Positions 1-9,628 of a stretch of 64,000 nt of DNA are shown one piece after another (the stretch's first letter is position 1; every line of letters starts with the position of its first letter). This DNA is from Parabacteroides sp. PFB2-10. Lineage in GTDB: Bacteria > Bacteroidota > Bacteroidia > Bacteroidales > Tannerellaceae. The stretch is from positions 19,331 to 83,330 of the forward strand of contig NZ_JARXWI010000012.1 in NCBI RefSeq assembly GCF_029893085.1, written 5' to 3'. The notes beneath the pieces were generated by a model, which saw only the letters and a program-made list of their open reading frames with translations, did not search any database and was not told the origin of the DNA. Position numbers and translations under genes: made by a program.

Positions 1-1766
1 AACTAATGTTCTCTGACCTGGGTGTTTATGGAAAAACGGACGCGAATGTGGGAGGAGTGAACTTCGATATTGCAACCGGTTTGACACCGACCGGTGGTGC
101 CGGAGGCCCCGGAGGGAATGATGGTAACTACATTAACCACTTCTGGAGTGAGACCTATACAGGTATAAAATATGCCAATACGATTCTCAGCTATGTTGAC
201 AAGGTAGAGAGTATGGATGAAGCAACCCGGAATATGTATAAGGGTCGTGCCTATTTCCACCGTGCATACCGCTATATGGGATTGGTTTTCCAATATGGTG
301 ATGTGCCTTTGGTTACAAAACTGTTGGAAGTTCCCAAACAGAACTATCGCTCTACCAAGAAGGCTGCTATTATTGAAATGATCACAGCCGATATGGAAAA
401 GGCGGTAGAAATGGTACCTGAACAGAAGGATATGATCTATACCGGGATGGTAAACAAAGCAGCCTGTCGTATGTTGCTGACAAAATGTTACCTGGCAAAC
501 GGACAATGGCAGAAAGCCAAAGAACAGGCGGATATCCTAATCAATAACTCAGGTTACGAATTGATGCAAACTACATTCGGAACACAAGATAAAGGAGGCG
601 AACCTGAGACATGGGCAATCACACCTAATGTAATCTGGGATCTCCACCGCCCTGAGAACAAATTGATCGCTGCCAATAAAGAGGTGATTATGGGTATGCC
701 CAACAGAGGTTCACAATCAAATATTGCCTTTGCAACGATGCGTATCTTCGGCCCGTTATGGCAAAATGGCAATTTGCGTTCTCCGGATGGAAAAACGGTT
801 GAAAAATACGCACGTAACAACGCCAATTACAGAGCGGATCTGGATATGACCAGAGCTTTCGGACGCGGTATCGGTACACACCGCCCAACTCCTTTTGCCC
901 AACGTGATTTGTGGGTTGTCAACGGAGTGGAAGATGAAGATGATTTGCGCCACAATGAAAAGTCAGGCAACTGGGTAAAAATGACCTCTATGAAGTATAA
1001 TAATGTAAGTGATGCCTACCGAGGACAAAACCTGATGCTCTATCATCCGGAAACAGGCGCATTACTTTGTCAGGATACGATTCGTAGTTGGTATGACTGG
1101 CCTTATTATAAGCTTTATATACGGGATGCTGTCAGCGAAGCTAATATGGGTGCTGTTGACTTTAATGGCGCTTCAACCGGTAGTGTGGCCGACTGGTATC
1201 TGTATCGTTTGGCAGAAGCCTACCTGCTTCGCGCCGAAGCAAAATTCTATTTGGGCGATGCCTCAGCTAAAGATGACTTGAATGTGCTGCGTGAAAGAGC
1301 GCAATGTTCTCAATTCTATACAGGTGAAGTAACGATCGGTGACATCATGAATGAACGTGCCCGTGAATTGTATATGGAAGAATGGCGTAACATGGAGCTG
1401 ACCCGTGTCTCTTACTGTCTTGCCTTAAGCGGTAAACCTGACGAATGGGGTAACACTTATGATATCAATACATGGGATAAGAACAGCGGAATGGAAGTGG
1501 GTGTAAATACCCCGAGTAGTTACTGGTACAAGCGAGTGACGCTTTGTGGTCGCATGTACAACCAAGGACCTATCACTTCGGCTAATAAAACGATTAACTA
1601 TCGAATGGATAAATGCAATGTCTACTGGCCGATTCCGGAATCTTCTATTAAAGCCAATAAGCGCGGAAAACTTGCTCAGAACTATGGATACAGTGGCTAT
1701 GACGCTTCTGTTGCCATGTGGGAAACCTGGCAGGAAGCCGTAGCAGATGAAGACAAGGTGGATTAA
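1..1766 (+). CDS. SusD/RagB-like outer-membrane glycan-binding lipoprotein, 5'-truncated by the window edge
   Basis: SusD-family lipoproteins sit on the cell surface, cap a SusC TonB-dependent porin and help capture glycans. The frame is open to the first base. The first in-window ATG, at position 6, lies inside the mature protein: there is no signal peptide or lipobox, so the true start and the expected susC partner lie to the left. About 586 residues remain. TPR-like helical segments (for example WYLYRLAEAYLLRAEAKFYL near residue 398) and the C-terminal NYRMDKCNVYWPIPESSI region are typical of the RagB/SusD C-terminus. A strong terminator follows the stop codon. The GH105-type hydrolase downstream suggests a polysaccharide utilisation locus acting on an acidic glycan; that substrate is inferred from the neighbour only. 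Confidence 0.92.
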   Translation, partial: LMFSDLGVYGKTDANVGGVNFDIATGLTPTGGAGGPGGNDGNYINHFWSETYTGIKYANTILSYVDKVESMDEATRNMYKGRAYFHRAYRYMGLVFQYGDVPLVTKLLEVPKQNYRSTKKAAIIEMITADMEKAVEMVPEQKDMIYTGMVNKAACRMLLTKCYLANGQWQKAKEQADILINNSGYELMQTTFGTQDKGGEPETWAITPNVIWDLHRPENKLIAANKEVIMGMPNRGSQSNIAFATMRIFGPLWQNGNLRSPDGKTVEKYARNNANYRADLDMTRAFGRGIGTHRPTPFAQRDLWVVNGVEDEDDLRHNEKSGNWVKMTSMKYNNVSDAYRGQNLMLYHPETGALLCQDTIRSWYDWPYYKLYIRDAVSEANMGAVDFNGASTGSVADWYLYRLAEAYLLRAEAKFYLGDASAKDDLNVLRERAQCSQFYTGEVTIGDIMNERARELYMEEWRNMELTRVSYCLALSGKPDEWGNTYDINTWDKNSGMEVGVNTPSSYWYKRVTLCGRMYNQGPITSANKTINYRMDKCNVYWPIPESSIKANKRGKLAQNYGYSGYDASVAMWETWQEAVADEDKVD

Positions 1767-1814
1767 TCGTATAGGCATAAAGATTTTTAGGGCATCTTGT
1801 TGAATACTGAAAAG

Positions 1815-1848
1815 ACAGAAAGTCCGCTTATCGGACTTTCTGTTTTTC
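1815..1848 (+). terminator. Rho-independent terminator after the SusD-like gene
   Basis: A perfect 12-bp stem (1815-1826 pairing with 1832-1843) with a 5-nt loop CTTAT is followed by a T-rich run. It lies 49 bases after the SusD-like stop codon and probably separates that operon from the GH105-type gene. Confidence 0.85.
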
Positions 1849-1931
1849 AGTTTTAAGCAATGCCGTTCTAAGAAAAAGTGGGAAGCAAATGATTTATAAA
1901 AAACACAGAGTAAAATTGAATTGTATCTATC

Positions 1932-3050
1932 ATGAGAAAGACAGTTATTTTAGTATGTTGCTTCATAATGGCGGGATTCCATTTGTATGCATCAGATGAC
2001 TATAAACGGGTACTGGACATTATTCATAAAGTAAACAACCACTGGCAGTCAACACACCCCGAACCCGGATGGGCTTTTTGGGAACATGCCGCTTATCATA
2101 CCGGCAATATGGAAGCCTACTTTCTGACCGGCGAAGAGAAATACCGGCAGTATTCCGAAGCGTGGGCCGAAAAGAACGAATGGAAAGGAGCCAAATCGGA
2201 TGATAAAAATACATGGAAATACAACTATGGTGAGACAAATGACCATGTTCTTTTTGGGGATTGGCAAACTTGCTTTCAGACATACGCCGATCTGTATATA
2301 TTGGATCCGGCAGACTACAAAATAGCCCGTGCCCGCGAGGTGATGGAATACCAGATGAGTACGCAACGCAACGACTATTGGTGGTGGGCGGACGGCCTTT
2401 ATATGGTAATGCCGGTCATGACGAAATTGCACAAAATAACAAAGAATCCTCTCTACCTGGAGAAGCTGAATGAATACCTGGCTTACGCTGATCAGATTAT
2501 GTACGATAAATATGCACACCTATATTACCGGGATGCAGCCTATGTGTTCCCGAAACATCAGACCATAAACGGGAAAAAGGATTTCTGGGCAAGAGGCGAT
2601 GGCTGGGTTTTTGCCGCTTTCGCGAAAGTATTGAAAGACTTGCCATCAACGGATATGCACCGCAAGAAGTATGTGCAACGCTTCCGCGATATGGCCGTAG
2701 CTATTAGGGATTGCCAACAACCGGAAGGCTACTGGACGCGCAGTATGCTGGACCCTGAGTATGTGCCGGGGCCGGAAACAAGCGGAACGGCGTTTTTCAC
2801 CTACGGTCTGTTCTGGGGAATCAACAATGGGTACCTGGAAAAAGAGGAGTATCTGGAGGCTGCCTTGCGTGGATGGAAGTATCTGGAGGAAACAGCCCTG
2901 CAGGAAGATGGCTCGGTGGGCTATGTGCAGCCGATCGGTGCCAAAGCGATCCCGGGACAGGTCGTGGATAGAAATTCGACCGCCAACTTCGGAGTAGGCG
3001 CTTTCCTATTGGCAGCCTGTGAATATACTCGTTTTTTAAACAAGAAATAG
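1932..3050 (+). CDS. GH105-family unsaturated rhamnogalacturonyl/glucuronyl hydrolase
   Basis: The 372-residue protein has a signal peptide (about residues 1-20, ending LYA). It resembles glycoside hydrolase family 105 (YteR/YesR), an (alpha/alpha)6 barrel that hydrates the 4,5-unsaturated uronic acid left at the non-reducing end by polysaccharide lyases and so releases it. Visible family signatures are WWADGLYM around residues 151-158, containing the expected catalytic Asp (D154), and WARGDGW at 219-225. The C-terminal DRNSTANFGVGAFLLAACEY is also typical. The length fits a single-domain member. It probably acts in the periplasm on lyase products. A terminator separates it from the upstream susD-like gene, so it may have its own promoter. 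The exact substrate (pectin, glycosaminoglycan or ulvan fragments) cannot be decided from the sequence. Confidence 0.88.
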   Translation: MRKTVILVCCFIMAGFHLYASDDYKRVLDIIHKVNNHWQSTHPEPGWAFWEHAAYHTGNMEAYFLTGEEKYRQYSEAWAEKNEWKGAKSDDKNTWKYNYGETNDHVLFGDWQTCFQTYADLYILDPADYKIARAREVMEYQMSTQRNDYWWWADGLYMVMPVMTKLHKITKNPLYLEKLNEYLAYADQIMYDKYAHLYYRDAAYVFPKHQTINGKKDFWARGDGWVFAAFAKVLKDLPSTDMHRKKYVQRFRDMAVAIRDCQQPEGYWTRSMLDPEYVPGPETSGTAFFTYGLFWGINNGYLEKEEYLEAALRGWKYLEETALQEDGSVGYVQPIGAKAIPGQVVDRNSTANFGVGAFLLAACEYTRFLNKK

Positions 3051-3407
3051 GTATGTTCTCGGCGTATTGCAAAGAAGGTTTATTTCGTAAATGTTAAAAT
3101 GTCGATTGTAAGCAAAATGGTCATTTTGCTTACAATTCCATACGTTAAAAAGTGTTTCCCCCGGGTGTTTGTCTCCAAAGTCCCGCTTTTTTGCGCGCAA
3201 AGTCGGGCGTAAATTACAAATCGTAAATTGGGGATTTCGGCAAAAAGAAGATAATTAACATTTATTCACAGCAAAAAAACTATCTTCTTCAATCCTTAGA
3301 AAGCAATATCATACCCAAGCAATCATTTTCGGGACAAACAAAAAAATATAAAGCCGTTTTATACGCTTCCCCGCTTTTTTTCGTTTATATAGGGTATCAA
3401 TGCATGT
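3051..3407. other. Intergenic region carrying a 121-bp dispersed element
   Basis: This 357-bp gap contains no credible ORF. Positions 3103-3223 are a copy of the dispersed palindromic element described separately. The rest is AT-rich and leads to the ATG cluster of the TonB receptor at 3408. No clear TAnnTTTG box was found close to that start. Confidence 0.6.
3103..3223 (+). repeat. Dispersed 121-bp palindromic element, copy A
   Basis: This is bounded by CGATTGTAA on the left and TTACAAATCG on the right, which are imperfect inverted repeats of each other. Inside is a perfect hairpin with 15-bp arms and a 2-nt loop (about 3105-3136), then a CCCGGG core, then TTTGCGCGCAAA nested between CCCG and CGGG. 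Copies of identical length and order are at 45320-45440 and, inverted, at 63642-63762. Sequence similarity extends about 14 bp left and about 20 bp right of the core relative to copy B. Confidence 0.9.
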
Positions 3408-5828
3408 ATGATGATGAAGATTCGTGCGATAGCGGCACTTTTATTTATAGGAATTGCTTCGACGGCATTCGGCCAGGGGAAGGTAAAGATATCGGGTTTT
3501 GTCTATGATTCAGACGGGAATCCGCTCGACCTGGTACTGGTTCAGGTCGAGAACAGTCCATTGACCGGAGATATGTCGAACGAAAAAGGTCAATACAGCG
3601 TCTCAGTCACGCCGGGAGACTCCATCACTCTGTTGTTTAGCTGCCTGGGTTACAATAAAGCACAGCGTATCCTGCCGGTGGTCACCACGGATATGCGATT
3701 GAACGTACAGATGAACCCCATGTCTTTCGAACTGGGCGAAGCGGTTGTCACTGCCAGTCGTCGACAGACCACTGCCATGGAGACGCTTGATGCGGAGCGC
3801 GTACGCTTTATTCCTGATCCATCCGGGGGGAGCATTGAAAGCTTAGTGGTTACCTTTGCCGGCGTCTCTTCTTCGAACGAATTGAGCTCGCAATACTCCG
3901 TTCGTGGCGGTAGCTTCGATGAGAATATGGTCTATGTAAACGGCCTGGAGGTATTTCGTCCATTGCTGATCCGTTCCGGTCAACAGGAGGGATTGAGCTT
4001 TGTGAATCCCGACCTGACAGAATCGGTCAACTTCGCCGCCGGTGGTTTTGAGACCAAATATGGCGACAAGATGAGTTCGGTATTGGATGTGAGCTATAAA
4101 CGACCTGAAAAACTGGAAGGATCGGCATCCGCCAGTTTCCTGGGCGCCAATGCCTATGTGGGTGGAGCGCATGGGAAAGTGACACATATCACCGGGATAC
4201 GCTATAAAACAGGACGTTCCCTGTTGCGCACCCTGGATACCGATGCGGAATTTGATCCGAACTTTGTGGATCTGCAGACTTTCATCACCTACCAGGTAGC
4301 CCCTAAATGGGAGATTGATTTTATGGGCAACCTGTCGGTCAACAACTATAAATTCATTCCCCACGTTAAAGAGACCTCTTTTGGGACAGCTGCAAACCCG
4401 CAAAATTTCAAAGTCTACTTCGACGGACAGGAGCGCGATAAGTTTCAGACTCTTTTCGGAGCACTTTCGTTGAAATACAAACCGAATGAGAATACGGAGA
4501 TCGTGTTTCAAACCTCGGCGTTCAACAGCCAGGAATCGGAAACGTATGATATATCGGGAGAGTATTGGATGAGCGAACAGGGCTCGGTGAACCCCAACGA
4601 AGAGGTGAGCTCCAATATGACGATCGGACGGTATCATGAGCATGCACGCAACCGGCTTCGCTCGGATGTGTTCAATGTGAACCATTACGGAAGCACCCGT
4701 CTGGGAAAACATACGGCCCAATGGGGATTGACCCTGCAAAGCGAACGCATTCAGGACCGAATCAGCGAATGGGAAAAGCGCGATTCGTCGGGCTATTCCC
4801 TACCTCATCAGGAAGATGCAGTGAGCGTAATTGCCAACCTCTATTCCGATCATAAGATGAACAGTATGCGCTTTTCGGGATATCTGCAGGATGTTTTCAA
4901 ATTCCGTACCTCGAAAGGGCTTTTCACGCTGGTGGGCGGTGTCCGCGGGAGCTACTGGGATTATAACAAGGAATTTATCTTCAGCCCGCGTGTCTCCCTG
5001 GGGTATATCCCGAATGCCAATCAGAACTTCACGTTCCGCGCGGCTACGGGTATCTATTATCAGTCGCCTTTCTACAAAGAGATCCGCAAGGTGGTACAGG
5101 ATGACGATGGCAATGACGTGGTGGAACTGAACGAGAACATCAAGTCGCAGCGCTCCATCCATTTCATTTTGGGAGGCGATTATTCGTTTAAGACCATGGA
5201 TCGCAACTTCCGATTTACGACAGAGATCTATTATAAGAAACTCGACAATGTGATTCCTTATACGCTCGACAACGTAAAGCTGCGATACTATGGCGAGAAT
5301 TGTGCGAAGGGGTACACCATGGGGCTCGATATGAAGTTCTTTGGTGAGTTTGTGCCGGGTACCGATTCCTGGATCAGTCTCTCGTTGATGAAGTCGCAAC
5401 AAACGATCCGGGAAACGACCAAAGCGCCGATGCCCAATGACTTCGGCTATAACCTATCGCTCTTCTTCCAGGATTATTTCCCGGGCAATGAGCGCATCAA
5501 ATTGAATCTGACCGGAGTTGTCTCGGGAGGTTTGCCCATTACGATTCCACATCAGGGCTACGAGGCGGGCTATTTCCGACTGCCTGCCTACCGCCGTGTA
5601 GATATCGGTCTATCCTATCAGCTGGCGGGCGGTGTGGATCCGATTATGGACAGGGGTGTTTTCCGTCACTTGAAAAACATCTGGTTGGGAGTAGATGTAT
5701 TTAATCTGTTGGATTTCAAAAATACCAATTCCTATTACTGGATCACCGACGCGTATGACCAGCAATATGCCGTGCCCAATTACCTGACGGGACGGCAGCT
5801 AAACCTGCGGTTGATTGTGGATTTTTGA
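3408..5828 (+). CDS. TonB-dependent outer-membrane receptor with N-terminal carboxypeptidase-regulatory-like domain
   Basis: The 806-residue protein starts at one of three consecutive ATGs (3408, 3411, 3414) and has a signal peptide ending near AFGQG. Residues 25-105 form a carboxypeptidase-regulatory-like beta-sandwich (KISGFVYDSDGNPLDLVLVQ). A plug domain follows at about 115-225 (YSVRGGSFDENMVYVNGLEV), then a 22-strand-type barrel ending in an aromatic C-terminus (LRLIVDF). It imports a ligand across the outer membrane using TonB energy. No SusD partner is adjacent, so it is probably not a SusC-type porin but a stand-alone receptor; the ligand is unknown. It converges on the HD phosphodiesterase gene with a 6-bp gap. 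Copy A of the dispersed element lies upstream. Confidence 0.9.
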   Translation: MMMKIRAIAALLFIGIASTAFGQGKVKISGFVYDSDGNPLDLVLVQVENSPLTGDMSNEKGQYSVSVTPGDSITLLFSCLGYNKAQRILPVVTTDMRLNVQMNPMSFELGEAVVTASRRQTTAMETLDAERVRFIPDPSGGSIESLVVTFAGVSSSNELSSQYSVRGGSFDENMVYVNGLEVFRPLLIRSGQQEGLSFVNPDLTESVNFAAGGFETKYGDKMSSVLDVSYKRPEKLEGSASASFLGANAYVGGAHGKVTHITGIRYKTGRSLLRTLDTDAEFDPNFVDLQTFITYQVAPKWEIDFMGNLSVNNYKFIPHVKETSFGTAANPQNFKVYFDGQERDKFQTLFGALSLKYKPNENTEIVFQTSAFNSQESETYDISGEYWMSEQGSVNPNEEVSSNMTIGRYHEHARNRLRSDVFNVNHYGSTRLGKHTAQWGLTLQSERIQDRISEWEKRDSSGYSLPHQEDAVSVIANLYSDHKMNSMRFSGYLQDVFKFRTSKGLFTLVGGVRGSYWDYNKEFIFSPRVSLGYIPNANQNFTFRAATGIYYQSPFYKEIRKVVQDDDGNDVVELNENIKSQRSIHFILGGDYSFKTMDRNFRFTTEIYYKKLDNVIPYTLDNVKLRYYGENCAKGYTMGLDMKFFGEFVPGTDSWISLSLMKSQQTIRETTKAPMPNDFGYNLSLFFQDYFPGNERIKLNLTGVVSGGLPITIPHQGYEAGYFRLPAYRRVDIGLSYQLAGGVDPIMDRGVFRHLKNIWLGVDVFNLLDFKNTNSYYWITDAYDQQYAVPNYLTGRQLNLRLIVDF

Positions 5829-5834
5829 GGTTGA

Positions 5835-7907
5835 TCAACCCTCTTCTTCTATCGCTATCTCTTCTTCCGTCTTTTCGGTCGTCTTCAATTCCGGATAGCT
5901 GACACGGGTATGATACATGGTTTTCAGCTTCTCAATGAAAACCTGTTTGATGCCTAATATATCCCTAAAGGTCAAAGGAGTATTCTTCATCAGTCCCTCC
6001 TCTATCTGCCCGTCGATGATCCGATTCACCAATTCGCTGATGCTTTCTTCCGTATAGTCTTTCAGGCTGCGGGAAGCCGCCTCTACGGCATCGGCCATCA
6101 TCAATACGGCGGTCTCCTTTGAGAACGGGTTAGGGCCGGGATAAGTAAACATATCCTCATTGATTTCCCGGTCGGGATAGGCGTTTTTGAATGAGTTATA
6201 GAAATATTTCACCTTGCCGCGCCCGTGATGTGTCTTGATAAAGCTGATAATCGCTCTGGGAAGATTCGCTTTTTCGGCCATTTCAATGCCGTCTTTCACA
6301 TGATTGATGATGATCTGGGCACTCTGTTCGTAAGTGAGTTGGTCGTGCGGATTGACATTCTTCTGGTTCTCGGTGAAGAAAGCCGGGTTTTTCATCTTGC
6401 CGATATCATGATACATAGCGCCGGTACGTACCAGGGCGGAGTTGGCTCCTACCTTCACGGCACCCTCGGATGCCAGGATAGACACCTGAAGTGAGTGCTG
6501 AAAGGTGCCGGGTGCTGTTTCGGAGAGCTTCTTAAGTAAAGGATTGTTGATATTTGACAGTTCCACTAAGGTAATGGTCGACATATAGCCGAATGCCCTT
6601 TCAACCATATAAACCAGAATGTAGGTAAACATCAACAGGATAAAGTTGATGCCGAAATAAAGATACATCACCCAATTGATACGGTTGAAGTCGACCTCCT
6701 GGTAAATAGCCAGCGAGGTGTAACTGATGGAATAAGAAAGAAAGATAAAAAAGGCACAACGGATCAACTGGGAACGTTCCGACAGGTCTTTCAGACTAAA
6801 GGTAACAACCATACCGGCAATCACCTCCAACACGAAGAACTCCAATGGATAAGGCACCATAACAGAAGATATCACAATGATGATCAGGTGGGTAAACAGC
6901 GCCGTACGCGAGTCGAAGAAAGTGCGCACAATGATGGGGACGATCGCATAGGGAATGATGTAGACACTAAACCAATTGAAACTAACCGCCACTTCCGTTA
7001 GCAGAATAAAGATCGTAATATTAAGCATCAGGAACAATACATGCCGGCGACGATAGAATATCTTGGGACGGAAAGACCATAAATAGAGCCAGAAGCAAAA
7101 GATCACCCCGAAAACCAAAAAGAAAATACCGGCCAACTGGATGCCCTGTCGCTGCGCTCCGCCCGAACGCGACTCGTGAATGATCTTCATGGATCGAAGC
7201 ACATTGTAGGTTTTCGCATCGATAATCTCGCCCCGGTCGACAATGCGTTCTCCGGCTTGTATCATACCGGCGGAGATGGGTACGCTGCCCAACAGTTCAT
7301 CCAACACGCGATCGGACATATCCTTGTCGTACGATACGTTCTCTTCGAGGTAATTGTTAATGTTGCAGGATTGCAGGATGGATTTATCAAGGTTGGAAGG
7401 CACGTTGTTCAGTATGTATTCATAGGCGGTACGCACAGTAAAGAAATCCGATACATAATGGGGTTGTGCCAGGTTGTTCTCCACCAGGTTGATCCTTTCC
7501 CGTTTATCACGCTTCAGGGATTCCATGGTTTGCGCGGAGATAATGCCGTTTCCATACAGGTAGTTCAACGCTCTTTCGATGTATTGGGGGTAAGGAGCCG
7601 GCACCTCTTTCGACAATCTCGCCCGGTAATCTTCCTTCAGGCGGTCTATTTGTGTAGGCATCACTTCGGGTTTGACACGGTAATAGGGTTCGAATTGAGC
7701 CATGACACTGTCCTTTTCCGCTTTCACCTCCTCATCGCTTTTATAGATCGGGAAATCAGCCGGCGCCGTTAGAAGTTCGTAACGCCAAGGTTTTCCTTCA
7801 AAAAACTGGTAGCGGAATTGCCCGTCACGGGGAAAGAAGTAAGAGATGAGAACAGCTGCTAACAGGAAGAAGATGGAGGAATTTATGTTTAATCTTTTTA
7901 GTTTCAT
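5835..7907 (-). CDS. 7TM-HD family phosphohydrolase (PgpH-like cyclic di-AMP phosphodiesterase)
   Basis: This inner-membrane protein has an N-terminal transmembrane anchor, an extracytoplasmic 7TMR-HDED region (to about residue 255), seven transmembrane helices (about 260-455) and a cytoplasmic HD domain. The HD signature YHDIGKMKNP lies near residue 499, with THHGRG and MMADAVEAASRS further on. In the PgpH family this domain hydrolyses cyclic di-AMP; that activity is inferred here from architecture. The start chosen is the ATG giving MKLKRLNINS (690 residues). An in-frame ATG at 7949 would add 14 residues that do not resemble the family. The C-terminus is a Glu-rich tail. It is transcribed divergently from gltX. 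Confidence 0.88.
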   Translation of the reverse strand: MKLKRLNINSSIFFLLAAVLISYFFPRDGQFRYQFFEGKPWRYELLTAPADFPIYKSDEEVKAEKDSVMAQFEPYYRVKPEVMPTQIDRLKEDYRARLSKEVPAPYPQYIERALNYLYGNGIISAQTMESLKRDKRERINLVENNLAQPHYVSDFFTVRTAYEYILNNVPSNLDKSILQSCNINNYLEENVSYDKDMSDRVLDELLGSVPISAGMIQAGERIVDRGEIIDAKTYNVLRSMKIIHESRSGGAQRQGIQLAGIFFLVFGVIFCFWLYLWSFRPKIFYRRRHVLFLMLNITIFILLTEVAVSFNWFSVYIIPYAIVPIIVRTFFDSRTALFTHLIIIVISSVMVPYPLEFFVLEVIAGMVVTFSLKDLSERSQLIRCAFFIFLSYSISYTSLAIYQEVDFNRINWVMYLYFGINFILLMFTYILVYMVERAFGYMSTITLVELSNINNPLLKKLSETAPGTFQHSLQVSILASEGAVKVGANSALVRTGAMYHDIGKMKNPAFFTENQKNVNPHDQLTYEQSAQIIINHVKDGIEMAEKANLPRAIISFIKTHHGRGKVKYFYNSFKNAYPDREINEDMFTYPGPNPFSKETAVLMMADAVEAASRSLKDYTEESISELVNRIIDGQIEEGLMKNTPLTFRDILGIKQVFIEKLKTMYHTRVSYPELKTTEKTEEEIAIEEEG

Positions 7908-8024
7908 ACTGGTAGTAATATTTGGGAACCGATTATAAAAAAATGACAATAAGCACTTACTAACTTTTATTCTTTATTAATTAGTATAGAAACATCTTTC
8001 TCTACAAGAATGTTCCTGACTATA

Positions 8025-8032
8025 CAAATGTA
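8025..8032 (-). promoter_or_regulatory. Candidate -7 box for the HD phosphodiesterase gene
   Basis: On the minus strand this reads TACATTTG, matching TAnnTTTG. It lies about 118 bp upstream of the chosen start. No good -33 TTG box was found at the expected distance, so support is moderate. Confidence 0.4.
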
Positions 8033-8064
8033 TATAAATTGTTTAAAATGCGAAAAAAAAAGCC

Positions 8065-8072
8065 TATTTTTG
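8065..8072 (+). promoter_or_regulatory. gltX promoter -7 box
   Basis: TATTTTTG matches the Bacteroidetes -7 consensus TAnnTTTG and lies 27 bp before the gltX ATG. An ATTG at 8038-8041 could be the -33 element, but its spacing is 23 bp, slightly long. Confidence 0.6.
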
Positions 8073-8099
8073 CCGCGCATTTGAATAAAGATAACGGTT

Positions 8100-9620
8100 A
8101 TGAAACTACAAAAAGTAAGAGTTCGCTTTGCTCCCAGCCCTACCGGCGCGCTCCATATCGGAGGTGTCCGCACGGCTTTATATAACTACCTGTTTGCCAA
8201 ACAACACGAAGGTGACTTTCTCCTCCGCATAGAGGATACAGACTCACAGCGTTTTGTGCCGGGAGCCGAGGAGTATATCATTGAAGCTCTTACCTGGCTG
8301 GGGCTTCGTTTTGATGAAGGTGTCGGATTCGGTGGCGATAAAGGCCCCTACCGCCAGAGCGAACGAAAAGAGATCTACCGCCAATACGTGGATCAACTAT
8401 TGAATCAAGGCCTGGCTTATATGGCATTCGATACGCCGGAAGAGCTGGATACCAAACGAAATGAAATAGCTAATTTCCAATATGACGCCTCTACCCGTGG
8501 GTTGATGCGCAATTCTCTGACTCTTTCGAAAGAGGAGGTCGACGGCCTGTTGGCAGAAGGAGCACAATATGTGGTACGTATTAAGATTGAACCGGGAGAA
8601 GAGGTGAAGGTAAACGACCTGATCCGCGGAGAAGTGATCGTAAACTCTTCCGTATTGGATGATAAAGTATTGTTTAAATCGGCTGATCAGTTGCCGACCT
8701 ATCATCTGGCGAATATCGTTGATGACCACCTGATGGAGATTACACATGTGATCCGTGGAGAAGAATGGTTGCCCAGCGCTCCGCTTCATGTGTTATTATA
8801 TCGTTATCTGGGCTGGCAAGATAATATGCCGCAGTTTGCCCACCTCTCGCTTCTGTTGAAACCCGACGGAAAAGGAAAACTGAGCAAGCGCGATGGCGAC
8901 CGCCTCGGCTTCCCGGTATTCCCGCTGGAATGGAAGGATCCTAAAACCGGAGAGATATCTTCCGGATACCGCGAAAGCGGTTATTTGCCGGAAGCGGTAG
9001 TCAACTTCCTGGCGCTATTGGGCTGGAATCCGGGGAATGACCAGGAGATGATGGCAATGGAGGAAATGATCCGCCTGTTCGATCTGACACATTGCAGCCG
9101 CAGCGGTGCTAAATTTGATATCGAAAAAGGCAAATGGTTCAACCATCAATACCTGCAAAAGAAGGATAATAAAGAGATAGCCGAGTTGTTTATCCCTGTT
9201 TTAAAAGAACACGGTATCGATAATATCGACTCGCTCTACGTGGAGAAGATTGCCGGACTGATGAAAGAACGTGTCAACTTCGTGAAAGAACTTTGGGAAG
9301 CTTCAGCCTTTTTCTTCAAAGCCCCCGACAGCTATGACGAAAAAACGGTGAAGAAACGCTGGAAAGAGGATTCAGCCGCTCAACTAACCGAATTGATAGA
9401 GGTATTGCGCACGCGTGAGCCTTTCGATAGTGCAGGCACGGAAGAGGTGGTGAAAATATGGATTGAAAACAAAGGATATCACCTGGGGAACATCATGAAT
9501 GCCACCCGTCTTGCCCTTGTCGGCGAAGGAAAAGGCCCGCATATTTTCGATATTACGGAAGCCTTGGGCAAAGAAGAAACAATCAATCGCCTGGAAAAAG
9601 CCATTCAAGAACTGAACTAA
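8100..9620 (+). CDS. gltX: Glutamyl-tRNA synthetase
   Basis: This cytosolic class I aminoacyl-tRNA synthetase charges tRNA-Glu. The 506-residue length is normal. The HIGH-like ATP-binding motif is HIGG at residues 19-22 (after PSPTGALH), and the KMSKS-equivalent is KLSKR near residue 260. The C-terminal half is the anticodon-binding helical domain. A Bacteroidetes-style insertion after KLSKRDGDR ([20 protein letters not shown]) is present. The Kdo transferase gene starts 8 bp after the stop, so the two are probably co-transcribed. The promoter box lies at 8065-8072. Confidence 0.98.
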   Translation: MKLQKVRVRFAPSPTGALHIGGVRTALYNYLFAKQHEGDFLLRIEDTDSQRFVPGAEEYIIEALTWLGLRFDEGVGFGGDKGPYRQSERKEIYRQYVDQLLNQGLAYMAFDTPEELDTKRNEIANFQYDASTRGLMRNSLTLSKEEVDGLLAEGAQYVVRIKIEPGEEVKVNDLIRGEVIVNSSVLDDKVLFKSADQLPTYHLANIVDDHLMEITHVIRGEEWLPSAPLHVLLYRYLGWQDNMPQFAHLSLLLKPDGKGKLSKRDGDRLGFPVFPLEWKDPKTGEISSGYRESGYLPEAVVNFLALLGWNPGNDQEMMAMEEMIRLFDLTHCSRSGAKFDIEKGKWFNHQYLQKKDNKEIAELFIPVLKEHGIDNIDSLYVEKIAGLMKERVNFVKELWEASAFFFKAPDSYDEKTVKKRWKEDSAAQLTELIEVLRTREPFDSAGTEEVVKIWIENKGYHLGNIMNATRLALVGEGKGPHIFDITEALGKEETINRLEKAIQELN

Positions 9621-9628
9621 TCATTCTC

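Noticed and set aside
3843..4739. 298-codon minus-strand ORF inside the first TonB receptor gene
   Set aside because: It is a shadow frame of a clear receptor gene; the translation shows no domain and no start context.
3408..5828. First TonB receptor as the SusC partner of the SusD-like gene at the left edge
   Set aside because: SusC genes normally lie directly upstream of susD. This receptor is downstream, separated by a terminator and another gene, and at about 800 residues is shorter than typical SusC proteins.
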